From Pseudomonadota bacterium (GTDB lineage: Bacteria; Pseudomonadota; Gammaproteobacteria; Burkholderiales; Gallionellaceae), in NCBI GenBank assembly GCA_021821945.1, contig JAJZTF010000008.1:1-64000 (forward strand): a stretch of 64,000 nt of DNA, written 5' to 3'. This document shows, in pieces, positions 1 through 7,690 of the stretch (the stretch's first letter is position 1; every line of letters begins with the position of its first letter). Made by a program: the position numbers and the translations under genes. The notes below the pieces were generated by a model, which had not been told where the DNA came from, did no database searches, and saw only the letters and a list, made by a program, of their open reading frames with translations.

Positions 1-171
1 GCAATGAATCAGTTCGCGATTCTGTACGATGATCGCTTTATTCGTTCAGTACGGTAAAATGCAGTCAGGCGAATCTGATGTGGGATCGTCTCAACTCGCC
101 TCACACACAGAATTTCTGACACTCCCGAGAAGCGTCCCCTTTACGCCCCCGTAGCTTTATGTCCGCAATAC

Positions 172-1142
172 CGAATAGACCTAGCCCTCAAGATCTGACC
201 ATTGCACATCCTGCTTGCGGCCTCTGATAAGCGTTTCCCTACGGATTTTCTCCTGATGGACTACGTTTAATGAATTCGTCTAACTCTCTCAATAATTCCT
301 CAACCGACTTTGGCGGCATTGGCTCATCTGATTTTGTCGGGGCGCTGCGAATTGTTGCCTTAACGATGATTGCTTCCTCCTCCTCTACTTCTTCTTTGGT
401 AATTGGTATTTCAAAATGCTTCAATGCCTCTGAAAGCTTTGTGTAAAGCAAAATTTTTCGTTTTCGGCTGACTCTTTCTGAGAACTCTTGGCGGAGATGG
501 TCATTGATATACGCTTTATCCTCGAATACCAAACCATAATCAGCATCGCGAGAAACAATAACTAGTTCTGCTTCTTTTCGAAGTGCACATTCAATCATCC
601 ACTCCCAATTTAGTGCGTCTCCGATGGAGGTATCATTCTTCTTTCTTGGAGGACATCCGTGGATAAAACGCCGGAATGCACGTCTCCGGATTGTGTGACG
701 AAATGAGTTTTCCCTCGTAAGAATTAAATCAGTATCAGCATGAAACAGTCGCTGACAGACTTGATATACGGGGTCATTTTTTACTGGATCAGCAAGAACC
801 TTACCCAACTTCACCTTCAGCGCCTTAACTCGATCTGTTGCCGCCTTTAAGTTGCTTTGCATCGCCTTAACTGCTTTTGCATCAGAGAACAAACCAGGAC
901 GCGGAATATTAGTTGGCGGCTTGAGCTCCTGAATACCTTCAATAATTGCGGCTTGCCGATTTCTCTTATATTCCATTTCAAGTTGGTAATGAACTATCAG
1001 CCTATCCGATACCTTCTCAAGGTGTTTAAGCAGCGCTAAACCGGCCTCCGTCCTTGCACGGTAGAAATCCAACCAAATATTGGTATCCACAAAGATCAAT
1101 TTCTGTATTGCCATCTCACTTCTCGATCCCTAACGAATAGAC
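172..1142. repeat. 9-bp direct repeat flanking the PIN-like gene
   Basis: The nonamer CGAATAGAC occurs at 172-180 and again at 1134-1142, in the same orientation, on either side of the AT-rich PIN-like gene. It could be a target-site footprint of an insertion, but a 9-mer can recur by chance and no inverted repeats or mobility gene were seen. The first 238 bases hold no gene that I can support. Confidence 0.3.
239..1114 (-). CDS. PIN-like domain protein (DUF4935-type)
   Basis: This 291-residue protein looks like a PIN-like nuclease. The N-terminus has a hydrophobic strand followed by VDTN with Asp10, then acidic residues in the LEMEY segment (44-49), GDALNW at 165-170 and SRDADYG at 188-194, which is the usual spacing of the acidic metal-binding residues in PIN-like proteins of the DUF4935 group. 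No antitoxin gene lies beside it, so a classic VapBC role is not supported. RNA cleavage or phage defence is only inferred. The DNA is clearly more AT-rich than the genes that follow and is flanked by a 9-bp direct repeat, which suggests recent acquisition. Confidence 0.7.
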   Translation of the reverse strand: MAIQKLIFVDTNIWLDFYRARTEAGLALLKHLEKVSDRLIVHYQLEMEYKRNRQAAIIEGIQELKPPTNIPRPGLFSDAKAVKAMQSNLKAATDRVKALKVKLGKVLADPVKNDPVYQVCQRLFHADTDLILTRENSFRHTIRRRAFRRFIHGCPPRKKNDTSIGDALNWEWMIECALRKEAELVIVSRDADYGLVFEDKAYINDHLRQEFSERVSRKRKILLYTKLSEALKHFEIPITKEEVEEEEAIIVKATIRSAPTKSDEPMPPKSVEELLRELDEFIKRSPSGENP

Positions 1143-1316
1143 ACCAATATTTAAAGACATAATCTTTTAGCGGGCCGGGTGTCTAAATGGTTTTGAAGAA
1201 TAACAATCTGTTTCATGCCCATCATCTGCGCAATTTTAGCGCGCCCCAAATATTGAGAACCAGAAACCCGATGCTTTCCGGAACTGTACCATTTCTCAAA
1301 TGCCCACGGGAAAAAA

Positions 1317-2048
1317 CTATATACCCTGTTCTTGCAGCAACCTGTTGATCACCGCACCCGCCAGCATGTAGCCGAAAAGCGGCGGCATGTAGCTGATGGT
1401 GCCGTTCACCGCGCGCGGACGGCCCTGCGAGGTGGGCTCGGGCGGCCTGGGATCGCGCGGATGCTCGTCGGAATACACGGTGAGTATGCCGCGACGTATG
1501 CCGTGGTGCTTCAGAAGGCGCTTTCTCATCTGGCGCGCGAGCGGGCACATCTGCGTTTGACTGATGTCGGCAATCCTTATCTTCGTTGGGTCGAGACGGT
1601 TTCCTGCCCCCATGCTGGATGCGACCTTCAGCCCGCGTTTGAAGCTCTCCGCCACCAACGCCTCCTTGCAGGACAGGGAATCTATGCAGTCGATCACGTA
1701 ATCGCAATCGGGCACGATGTCGTTGACGTTCTCGGTGGTCAGGAAAACTTTCAGGATCGTCACCCGGCAATCGGGATTGATGTCCGCGATGCGCGACTTC
1801 ATCAGTTCGGCCTTGGGTTGTCCGACGGTGGACAAGAGCGCCGGCAGCTGGCGGTTGAGGTTGCTCAAGGCCACCACATCGTGGTCGAGCAAGGTAAGCC
1901 TGCCTATTCCGGCACGGGCCAGCGCCTCTGCGCAATAGGAGCCCACGCCGCCCAGCCCCGCGACGAAAACATGCTTTTCGGCAAGACGCTTCACGCCTTC
2001 AGCGCCCATGAGGATTTCGGTGCGTTCGAATTGCGGTAGCACTTTCAT
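1317..2048 (-). CDS. tcdA: tRNA threonylcarbamoyladenosine dehydratase
   Basis: This 243-residue ThiF/MoeB/E1-type enzyme should dehydrate and cyclise t6A at position 37 of ANN-decoding tRNAs, using ATP. The nucleotide-binding loop GLGGVGS is at 31-37, followed by LLDHD and the NLNRQ motif that holds the adenylating arginine. The C-terminal part with SMGAGNR and the late hydrophobic helix fits TcdA (CsdL) better than ThiF or MoeB. It lies 6 bases downstream of the pseudouridine synthase gene on the same strand, so the two probably share a transcript. Confidence 0.9.
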   Translation of the reverse strand: MKVLPQFERTEILMGAEGVKRLAEKHVFVAGLGGVGSYCAEALARAGIGRLTLLDHDVVALSNLNRQLPALLSTVGQPKAELMKSRIADINPDCRVTILKVFLTTENVNDIVPDCDYVIDCIDSLSCKEALVAESFKRGLKVASSMGAGNRLDPTKIRIADISQTQMCPLARQMRKRLLKHHGIRRGILTVYSDEHPRDPRPPEPTSQGRPRAVNGTISYMPPLFGYMLAGAVINRLLQEQGI

Positions 2049-2054
2049 GACGCT

Positions 2055-2786
2055 TCAGAACTGCTCGTTTTCACCCAGATAGCGCCACTGCCCCAAAGGC
2101 AGCTTGCCAAGCTTCACCCTTCCGATGCGGATGCGCTTCAAACCCGTCACGGTCAGTCCCACGAGCTCGCACATGCGTCGTATCTGGCGCTTCTTTCCCT
2201 CGCGCAGCACGAAGCGCAGCTGATCCTCATTCTGCCATGTGACCTTGGCAGGTTTGAGGTATTCGCCATCCAGCTTCAAGCCCTGGCAGAGCAGGGCTAG
2301 CCCGCCCTCTTCCAGCCTGCCTTTCACGCGCACCAGGTACTCCTTGTCCACTGTGGAATCCTCACCTATCAGCTGCTTGGCGATGCGGCCATCCTGGGTC
2401 AGCACCAGCAGTCCCTGGGAATCGATGTCGAGGCGCCCCGCCGGGGCGAGGCCCACGAACTGGCTGCGATGGAACCTGATGGGCGATGGGTCCTCCGCCC
2501 AGTGCGTGGATTCATCGATCAGCGCGGATGCGGGCTTGTAACCGTGTTCCGCCTGTCCCGAAACATAGCCTATGGGCTTGTTGATCAATATGGTCACGCG
2601 CTGCTGCTGGGCCGTCTGGGCTGCAGCGCGCAATACCACCTTCTGGTCCGGATAGACCTTGTAGCCCAGCTCGCTGACGGTCTTGCCGTCGACTTCGACC
2701 AGTCCCTTTTCGATGTAGCCATCGGCCTCGCGGCGCGAACACAGCCCCAGTTCGGACATGCGTTTCGAGAGTCTGATTTTTTCCAT
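2055..2786 (-). CDS. rluF: 23S rRNA pseudouridine synthase, RluF-like
   Basis: This 243-residue pseudouridine synthase of the RsuA/RluB/E/F family has an N-terminal S4 RNA-binding domain (about 3-50, with LCSRREAD) and a catalytic domain with [11 protein letters not shown], where Asp120 is the catalytic aspartate. The segment [11 protein letters not shown] (68-78) followed by GYKPASALI resembles RluF, which acts on 23S rRNA near position 2604. The choice of RluF over RluB is by motif only. It is transcribed towards tcdA. Confidence 0.8.
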   Translation of the reverse strand: MEKIRLSKRMSELGLCSRREADGYIEKGLVEVDGKTVSELGYKVYPDQKVVLRAAAQTAQQQRVTILINKPIGYVSGQAEHGYKPASALIDESTHWAEDPSPIRFHRSQFVGLAPAGRLDIDSQGLLVLTQDGRIAKQLIGEDSTVDKEYLVRVKGRLEEGGLALLCQGLKLDGEYLKPAKVTWQNEDQLRFVLREGKKRQIRRMCELVGLTVTGLKRIRIGRVKLGKLPLGQWRYLGENEQF

Positions 2787-2831
2787 GTGAGTGCGGCGAG
2801 TTTATCAAGACGCGCATTTAATCACAGGATC

Positions 2832-2851
2832 GCGAAATACAGAAATTTCGC
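2832..2851 (-). terminator. Hairpin just after soxB
   Basis: A perfect 7-bp inverted repeat (GCGAAAT, 6-nt loop, ATTTCGC) begins 8 bases beyond the soxB stop codon on the minus strand. There is no following U-tract, so it may stabilise the 3' end or be a weak terminator of the sox unit rather than a standard intrinsic terminator. Confidence 0.35.
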
Positions 2852-2859
2852 CGGAAAAA

Positions 2860-4572
2860 TCAGGCGATGCCCTGGTTTCCTTCCACGCCGATCAGCTTTG
2901 GCAGATTGAGCCTTCTTGGCGCAACGGTCTTCTTGTCGCGCAGATAGCCCGAAACCACATCCCAGATCGGCTCGCCCGTCACGCCCTCAGCGACAGGCGC
3001 CCAGCCTGCGACCTTGTATTTCCTGTCAGGATCGAGCGCCTTGCCGTTCAGCATCATGTTGTTGATGCGCGATCCCATGGTCTTCGTGAGATCGCAGGTA
3101 TAGCTGATGCCGCCGACCCTCACCATGTCCCCGCCCTGCTGCTTGTATGGGTCCGCGTTGAACAGGTTGTCGCACACGTCTTCCATGATGCCCTTGATGG
3201 TAGATCCAGTCATCTCGGTCAGCGTGGTCTGCGGATAGGTGATCGCCGTCTGGTCCATCAGGTGCTCCATCGTGATGGCTTCGCCCGGAAGCAGCGAAGT
3301 TCCCCAGCGGAAGCCCGGCGAAAAGGCGGCTTCGGCCCCCTTCACTTCCATCAGCGCGTCGAGTATCAGCTGATCGAAGGTGCCGTTGAAATTGCCGCGG
3401 CGGTAGAGCAGCCCCTCGGTGACCGCAAGCTTCTCGGAAAGCTTGTCCTCATAGGGCGCGCGCACCTTCGCAATCAGCGCGCTCATCTCGGCATCAGGCG
3501 CAATCAGGTTCGCGAACACCGGCAGGAGCTTGTACCTGAAGTCTGCGACCTTGCCGTTTTTCACATCGAAGTCCAGAACGCCCAGGAATTTCCCGTTCGA
3601 GCCCGCATTGGTGACCAGCGTCTGTCCTCCCGGATTCTTGACGGTGACCGGCTGGGGAACGCCGTCATGGGTATGGCCGCCCATGATCGCGTCTATCCCT
3701 GTCACGCGTCCTGCGAGCTTCAGGTCCACATCCATGCCGTTGTGGGAGAGCAGCACCACGACCTGCGCGCCCTTCGCGCGAGCGTCGTTGACGGTCTTCT
3801 GAAGATGATCTTCCTGTATGCCGAATGTCCAGTCCGGCGTCATGTAGCGGGGATTGGCGACGGGCGTGTAGGGAAACGCCTGGCCTATGATCGCTACGGG
3901 AATGCCGTTGACCTGCCTGATCGTGAAGTCCTCGAAGACCGGATCGCCGAAATCGGCCGTCTTGATGTTCTGGGCGACGAAATCGATCTTGCCCTTGAAG
4001 TCGTTGTCCACCACATGCCTGACCCGGTCGGCGCCCAGCGTGAATTCCCAGTGGCCCGTCATCACGTCCACGCCCAGGAGCTTGCCTGCATCGACCATGT
4101 CCTGCCCCTTGGTCCAGAGCGCCGTGGCGGATCCCTGCCAGGTGTCGCCGCCGTCCAGCAGCAGCGAACCCGGCCGGCTCGCGCGCATCTTCTTGACGAG
4201 CGTCGCAAGGTGCGCGAACCCGCCCACCTTGCCATAGGTCTTGGCCGCGCTTTCGAAGTCGAGATAGGTGAATGCATAGGCATCTCGGGAGCCCGGCTTG
4301 ATGCCGTAAGCCTTCAGCAGGTATTCGCCCACCAGATGGGGCGCACGGTTCCTGCTTGCGCCAAGTCCTATGTTGACGTTGGGCTCCCTGAAATAGACAG
4401 GCAGAAGCTGCGCGTGGCAATCCGTGATGTGCAGAAGCGAGACGTTGCCGAAAGCCGGCAGGTCGTAGAATTGATCGGCATTGCCGGCAAGCGCGGAACG
4501 GCTGTTCAATGCGAATCCGGAAGCAGCGGCCATTGCCAGGAGCTGCATGAATTCACGGCGGTTCATGGACAT
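2860..4572 (-). CDS. soxB: SoxB thiosulfohydrolase
   Basis: SoxB releases sulfate from the cysteine S-thiosulfonate carried on SoxYZ in the periplasm and is the marker enzyme of thiosulfate oxidation. The 570-residue protein begins with a twin-arginine signal (MNRREFMQLLAMAAASG). Metallophosphoesterase motifs follow: HITDCHAQ near residue 50, DGGDTWQGS, TGHWEFTLG, LLSHNGMD and GGHTHDG, which together bind the dimanganese centre. The 5'-nucleotidase-type C-terminal domain is complete. The start is supported by CAGGAG six bases upstream. It lies 16 bases after soxA and ends the apparent sigma/anti-sigma/sox unit. Confidence 0.97.
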   Translation of the reverse strand: MSMNRREFMQLLAMAAASGFALNSRSALAGNADQFYDLPAFGNVSLLHITDCHAQLLPVYFREPNVNIGLGASRNRAPHLVGEYLLKAYGIKPGSRDAYAFTYLDFESAAKTYGKVGGFAHLATLVKKMRASRPGSLLLDGGDTWQGSATALWTKGQDMVDAGKLLGVDVMTGHWEFTLGADRVRHVVDNDFKGKIDFVAQNIKTADFGDPVFEDFTIRQVNGIPVAIIGQAFPYTPVANPRYMTPDWTFGIQEDHLQKTVNDARAKGAQVVVLLSHNGMDVDLKLAGRVTGIDAIMGGHTHDGVPQPVTVKNPGGQTLVTNAGSNGKFLGVLDFDVKNGKVADFRYKLLPVFANLIAPDAEMSALIAKVRAPYEDKLSEKLAVTEGLLYRRGNFNGTFDQLILDALMEVKGAEAAFSPGFRWGTSLLPGEAITMEHLMDQTAITYPQTTLTEMTGSTIKGIMEDVCDNLFNADPYKQQGGDMVRVGGISYTCDLTKTMGSRINNMMLNGKALDPDRKYKVAGWAPVAEGVTGEPIWDVVSGYLRDKKTVAPRRLNLPKLIGVEGNQGIA

Positions 4573-4588
4573 TCTGGACTCCTGAAGA

Positions 4589-5401
4589 TTATTTTCGATA
4601 GACCGGGGTCTGCATGGGCAGGCCGTTGCTCATGTAAGTCATGAAGTATTCCAGGTCGTTGTATGTTTCGCTGTTCAGCGCCTGGGGCCTGGCGTGCATG
4701 TTTCTGCCGCACTGCGTGAAGCGCTGCTGCAGCGTCGTGATGTCGGTCCCGCCGAGGAACACCGGGTAATGGGTCGCCTGCCCCACCAGCATCGAGATGT
4801 GCTCGTCGTTCAGGATCTTTCCTGCATTGTCCACATGGCAGCCGGCGCAGGATCCCTTTCCGTGCTTCTCGTAATAGTAGGCCTTGCCCTTTTCATAGGC
4901 CGCAAGCGCGCCTTTGCCCTCGACCTTGACGTCTACCTTCATTCCGTCCGACAGGCTCTTCGCATAGGCGGTCAGAAGGCCCAACTCAACGCTGCCATAG
5001 GGCAGCGTCTTTTCGCCGTTTTTCTCAAGACATGCATTGATCGCGTTTTCGAAGGTCACGACGCGGTTCGCAGCCTCGTCGAAATAAGGGTAGTTGCCCG
5101 CGACGTTCCTGCCACCATCAGGAAAGCACGAGGAGAACTTCCTGCCGTTTGCGAAAGGCTGCTCCCATGCCTTCTGCCCCTTTTCCAGATCCATGGAATA
5201 GGAAGGGAACGACATGAAGTCGTCGTACTGGCTTTTCGCCCCCGGGTTCATCGAAAGCGAACCGTATATATAGTTCTCGAATCTGACGTCAGGTAGGATC
5301 TTTCTGTAGTGGTCGATCAGCGCCTCGCGGTCCTCCATCGGGCCCGCGAGCGCGTTGGAACCAGTCGCCAGCAGAAGGAGCGCGGCCAGAAGTTTGCGCA
5401 T
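4589..5401 (-). CDS. soxA: SoxA cytochrome (mono-haem type)
   Basis: SoxA is the catalytic half of the SoxAX complex, which joins thiosulfate oxidatively to the SoxY cysteine. From this start the protein has 270 residues: a Sec signal peptide ending near ALA, a first domain in which Cys92 and Cys124 are present but no CxxCH, and a second domain with one haem site CAGCH (185-189) and the ligand cysteine in QCGRNMHARP (Cys231). It is thus the one-haem form. A second ATG at 5416 is possible, but AAGGGGAAC directly precedes the ATG at 5401. No soxX is found in the window. Haem attachment would need the ccm genes at 36818-43732. Confidence 0.95.
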   Translation of the reverse strand: MRKLLAALLLLATGSNALAGPMEDREALIDHYRKILPDVRFENYIYGSLSMNPGAKSQYDDFMSFPSYSMDLEKGQKAWEQPFANGRKFSSCFPDGGRNVAGNYPYFDEAANRVVTFENAINACLEKNGEKTLPYGSVELGLLTAYAKSLSDGMKVDVKVEGKGALAAYEKGKAYYYEKHGKGSCAGCHVDNAGKILNDEHISMLVGQATHYPVFLGGTDITTLQQRFTQCGRNMHARPQALNSETYNDLEYFMTYMSNGLPMQTPVYRK

Positions 5402-5417
5402 GTTCCCCTTCAGCATG

Positions 5418-5732
5418 TCAGGCTGCGGCTATCTCGACTTCGCCGTCGAAATGCGCATCGAGGTTGTCCACCGCATGCACGGCGATCTTGTCGCCCGCCT
5501 TAGCGCCCTTGATCTTGAATTCGAAAAAAGGATTCTTGGCGACGCCGACCCCCCACTGCGCCTCGAGCACCGGCGTGCCATTCAGGGTCGCCGTGACGAG
5601 GTTGATGAAATGGGCCGGAATGAATTTCCCCGTCTCCTTGTCCTTGCGCAAACCGGTTTCCATGTCGTGCTGCATCAGTACCTTGACGGTTGCGACATCG
5701 CCATCCACCGTCGCGCGCATTCTCATTGCCAT
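5418..5732 (-). CDS. soxZ: SoxZ sulfur-carrier partner
   Basis: SoxZ is the small immunoglobulin-fold partner of SoxY; together they form the carrier on which thiosulfate sulfur is processed. The 104-residue protein has no signal peptide, as expected, since SoxYZ is exported on SoxY's Tat signal. KNPFFEFKIKGAKAGD is typical of the family. The start has AAAGGA seven bases upstream. It sits 48 bases after soxY and immediately before soxA, in the common soxYZAB order. Confidence 0.95.
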   Translation of the reverse strand: MAMRMRATVDGDVATVKVLMQHDMETGLRKDKETGKFIPAHFINLVTATLNGTPVLEAQWGVGVAKNPFFEFKIKGAKAGDKIAVHAVDNLDAHFDGEVEIAAA

Positions 5733-5780
5733 GCTGTTGTCCTTTTCAATTGATGTAAATTCCGCGGCCCCGAGCCTGCA

Positions 5781-6239
5781 TCAGCCGCCGCATCCGCCCG
5801 CCGTCACCTTGACATCGCGGCTCGCCGTGTAGACCTTGCCGCCGGCCTTCACCATGATGCGGACGGGCGCGGTCTCTGCCATCTTGATGCGCACCGAGAT
5901 GAAAGGCTCCGCGCCATTGAGGAAATTGAACTCGGCGATCATGGGGTTGGGGTTCTTATCGGAAAAGATCGCGATCGAAGTGGTTCCGGGAATACTGCTG
6001 CTCGCCTCGACCGGCACCAGCGCGCCGTTTTCCGCAATCTCGGGGACCTTGATGTCGATGTCGTCGCTCGCTGCCGCATTGGCATATCCCGAACTCTTCA
6101 ACGCCTCATCCAGCTTTTTCGCGGTAAAAGCCGCGCTGTTCCATTCCAGTGCGAATGCCCTGCCCACCCTAAGCACCCCGGAAAGCATCGCGACCGCGAC
6201 GGCAGTGCCCTTCAAAAATGTTCTACGTGCCTGATTCAT
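5781..6239 (-). CDS. soxY: SoxY sulfur-carrier protein
   Basis: SoxY carries sulfur intermediates on a C-terminal swinging-arm cysteine. This 152-residue protein has a twin-arginine signal (ARRTFLKGTAVAVAML) and ends in GGCGG, whose cysteine is the attachment site. AAGG lies six bases before the start. Only 27 bases, without a terminator, separate it from the anti-sigma gene upstream. This strongly suggests that sox transcription is set by the sigma factor at 6992-7546. Confidence 0.96.
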   Translation of the reverse strand: MNQARRTFLKGTAVAVAMLSGVLRVGRAFALEWNSAAFTAKKLDEALKSSGYANAAASDDIDIKVPEIAENGALVPVEASSSIPGTTSIAIFSDKNPNPMIAEFNFLNGAEPFISVRIKMAETAPVRIMVKAGGKVYTASRDVKVTAGGCGG

Positions 6240-6266
6240 TTGATGCCTTTCATATCGGTTAATCCC

Positions 6267-6995
6267 TCACACCCTGACATAGTCCCAGCCCTGCTGCAGA
6301 CGCATGTTGATTTCGTCAAGCGCCGAAGAGGCGACCCTGACATTCGGCAGAAGCTTCACGACCACCCCCTTCTTCTTCAGCGCATCCATGCTCTGCTTGC
6401 AGCCGACGACGTCCAGATTCGGATATTCCTTCTGCAGCGCGCTGATGCGGTCCCTGTAGCGGGTCACATCCGACCGCAGAAGATCGAGCCCCCCTCCGCT
6501 GGCGATGATTTCCATCTTCAGGTTCTGGCCCTTCTGCCGGTAGCTGTTCAACAGGCTCTCCGTCTCGTCAAGCGCGGTCTTGAGCCTCAGGGGGTTCGCA
6601 TCGCTGACCTGAACGATGATCTTGCCCGCACCCTGCTTGACATCGCTGTTCTGGATGACCCTGAACAGGCTCAAGACCTTGTGGTATTTCGTCGCATCAT
6701 GCTTCTCGGAAACGGTCCAGCCCAGTATGCCGCCCAGCAGGAGCAGGAACAGCGAGGCTGCAAGCGTCTGGACATAGCGGGTCCAGTCGCGCATTTTCGG
6801 CAGGCTTTGCATTTTCGGGCTCTCATGCTGCTGATAGGCATGCCTCACCATCTCCTTGAGGCCGCGCAGCTCGCACACGCGCATCTTCAAAACATCGTCC
6901 TGCTCCAGGCTGCCGAAGAGTTCGCTCTTCTCCTCTGGGCCTATCTCGTCGTCCACGAATGCATTGAGCAATTCATCGGAAACAGTATTCTTCAT
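6267..6995 (-). CDS. Membrane anti-sigma factor with a periplasmic DsrE-like domain
   Basis: This 242-residue protein starts at an ATG overlapping the sigma factor stop (ATGA), so the two are translationally coupled. Residues 1-60 resemble an anti-sigma domain (AFVDDEIGPEEKSEL, then a helix rich in charged residues). Residues 74-95 form one membrane segment. Residues 120-242 are a DsrE-like domain that aligns with the exported protein encoded at 7691-8125: IIVQVSDANP versus VILQVSDSVP, GCKQSM versus ACQNTM around Cys199, and a C-terminus GWDYVRV versus GWSYVRP. The predicted topology puts the DsrE-like part in the periplasm, beside the SoxYZ carrier. I infer that it senses periplasmic sulfane sulfur or a DsrE partner and releases the sigma factor. 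I know of no described anti-sigma factor of this architecture, but could not search. Confidence 0.85.
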   Translation of the reverse strand: MKNTVSDELLNAFVDDEIGPEEKSELFGSLEQDDVLKMRVCELRGLKEMVRHAYQQHESPKMQSLPKMRDWTRYVQTLAASLFLLLLGGILGWTVSEKHDATKYHKVLSLFRVIQNSDVKQGAGKIIVQVSDANPLRLKTALDETESLLNSYRQKGQNLKMEIIASGGGLDLLRSDVTRYRDRISALQKEYPNLDVVGCKQSMDALKKKGVVVKLLPNVRVASSALDEINMRLQQGWDYVRV

Positions 6996-7546
6996 ATGAC
7001 TCTCCTTATCAGCCTTGCCGGCTGTTCGGGTGCAAACTCCTGCAAGTGCAGCTTCAGCGCCTGACGGGCACGGCACAATCGGCTCATCACGGTGCCGACC
7101 GGGATTTCGAGAATGTTCGCGACCTCGACATAGGAAAACTCCTCGAGATCGACCAGGGTCAGCACCTGGCGCTGGCCCATCGGCAATCTGGCCACCGCCT
7201 CCTGCACGCGATTGACCACCTGCAACTGCGCATGATCCTTTTCGGGATCTGCATCATCTATGCAGCAGTGATCCTCCAGCTCGTCGATGTCTTCCATCGC
7301 CCTGGTCTGACGGAAATGGTCACGCCAGCAGTTTGCCAGTATGCTGAAAAGCCAGCTGCTCATCCTTTCGCTGTCCCGCAGCTGATTCCTGCTCTTCAGG
7401 GCCTTGATCAGCGTTTCCTGGACCAGATCGTCCGAAAGCGCGGCGTTGTGGCTCCAGGAAAAGGCCACACGGTAGAGCTTGGGGCGAATCTGCCTCAATT
7501 GCTCCTGGAATGCGTCCACCTGACAGAATAAGGATAGAATTTTCAT
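6992..7546 (-). CDS. ECF-type RNA polymerase sigma factor
   Basis: This 184-residue ECF sigma factor has region 2 at about 21-82 (DDLVQETLIKAL, then SSWLFSILANCWRDHFR) and region 4 at about 115-168 (LPMGQRQVLTL, then YVEVANILEIPVGTVMSRL, the helix-turn-helix). There is no region 1.1 or region 3. It heads a minus-strand unit with its anti-sigma factor and soxYZAB. The ECF-type promoter upstream of it (7575-7603) is the same as the one driving the divergent DsrE-like genes, which points to autoregulation. A Cys-Cys pair at 94-95 in the linker is unexplained. Confidence 0.93.
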   Translation of the reverse strand: MKILSLFCQVDAFQEQLRQIRPKLYRVAFSWSHNAALSDDLVQETLIKALKSRNQLRDSERMSSWLFSILANCWRDHFRQTRAMEDIDELEDHCCIDDADPEKDHAQLQVVNRVQEAVARLPMGQRQVLTLVDLEEFSYVEVANILEIPVGTVMSRLCRARQALKLHLQEFAPEQPARLIRRVI

Positions 7547-7574
7547 CTGACACCCATTGAACTCGGCTTGCGCT

Positions 7575-7603
7575 TAAGACGCGACAAATGTGCAGAATAT
7601 TCC
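7575..7603 (-). promoter_or_regulatory. ECF-type promoter of the sigma/anti-sigma/sox unit
   Basis: On the minus strand, GGAATA (7603-7598), a 16-bp spacer and CGTCTTA (7581-7575) match the usual ECF layout of a GGAA-type -35 and a CGTC -10. The -10 lies about 29 bases before the sigma factor start. The same two boxes with the same spacer occur on the other strand of this gap. Confidence 0.75.
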
Positions 7604-7629
7604 ATCGATGCCGAATAATCCAGAAATTC

Positions 7630-7658
7630 GGAATAAAAACCGGGCCTCCTTCGTCATA
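7630..7658 (+). promoter_or_regulatory. ECF-type promoter of the two exported DsrE-like genes
   Basis: GGAATA (7630-7635), a 16-bp spacer and CGTCATA (7652-7658) precede the first DsrE-like gene by 32 bases. The match to the promoter on the opposite strand (GGAATA-N16-CGTCTTA) makes recognition by the adjacent sigma factor likely. Confidence 0.75.
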
Positions 7659-7690
7659 AGCTGAGACCAACCCGAAAAGGAACACCCCCA

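Noticed and set aside
1-57. Short plus-strand reading frame at the window edge ending NQFAILYDDRFIRSVR
   Set aside because: It could be the tail of a gene outside the window, but 18 residues are too few to identify and there is no support from a neighbour or terminator.
1480-1505. GGAATA followed by a CG-rich site in tcdA as another ECF promoter
   Set aside because: The downstream box reads CGACG rather than CGTC, and it lies inside a coding region on the wrong strand for any gene.
2791-4644. Long plus-strand reading frame (617 codons) opposite soxB
   Set aside because: Its translation is His/Arg/Ala-rich with no domain, and it is the antisense shadow of high-GC soxB, whose motifs are complete.
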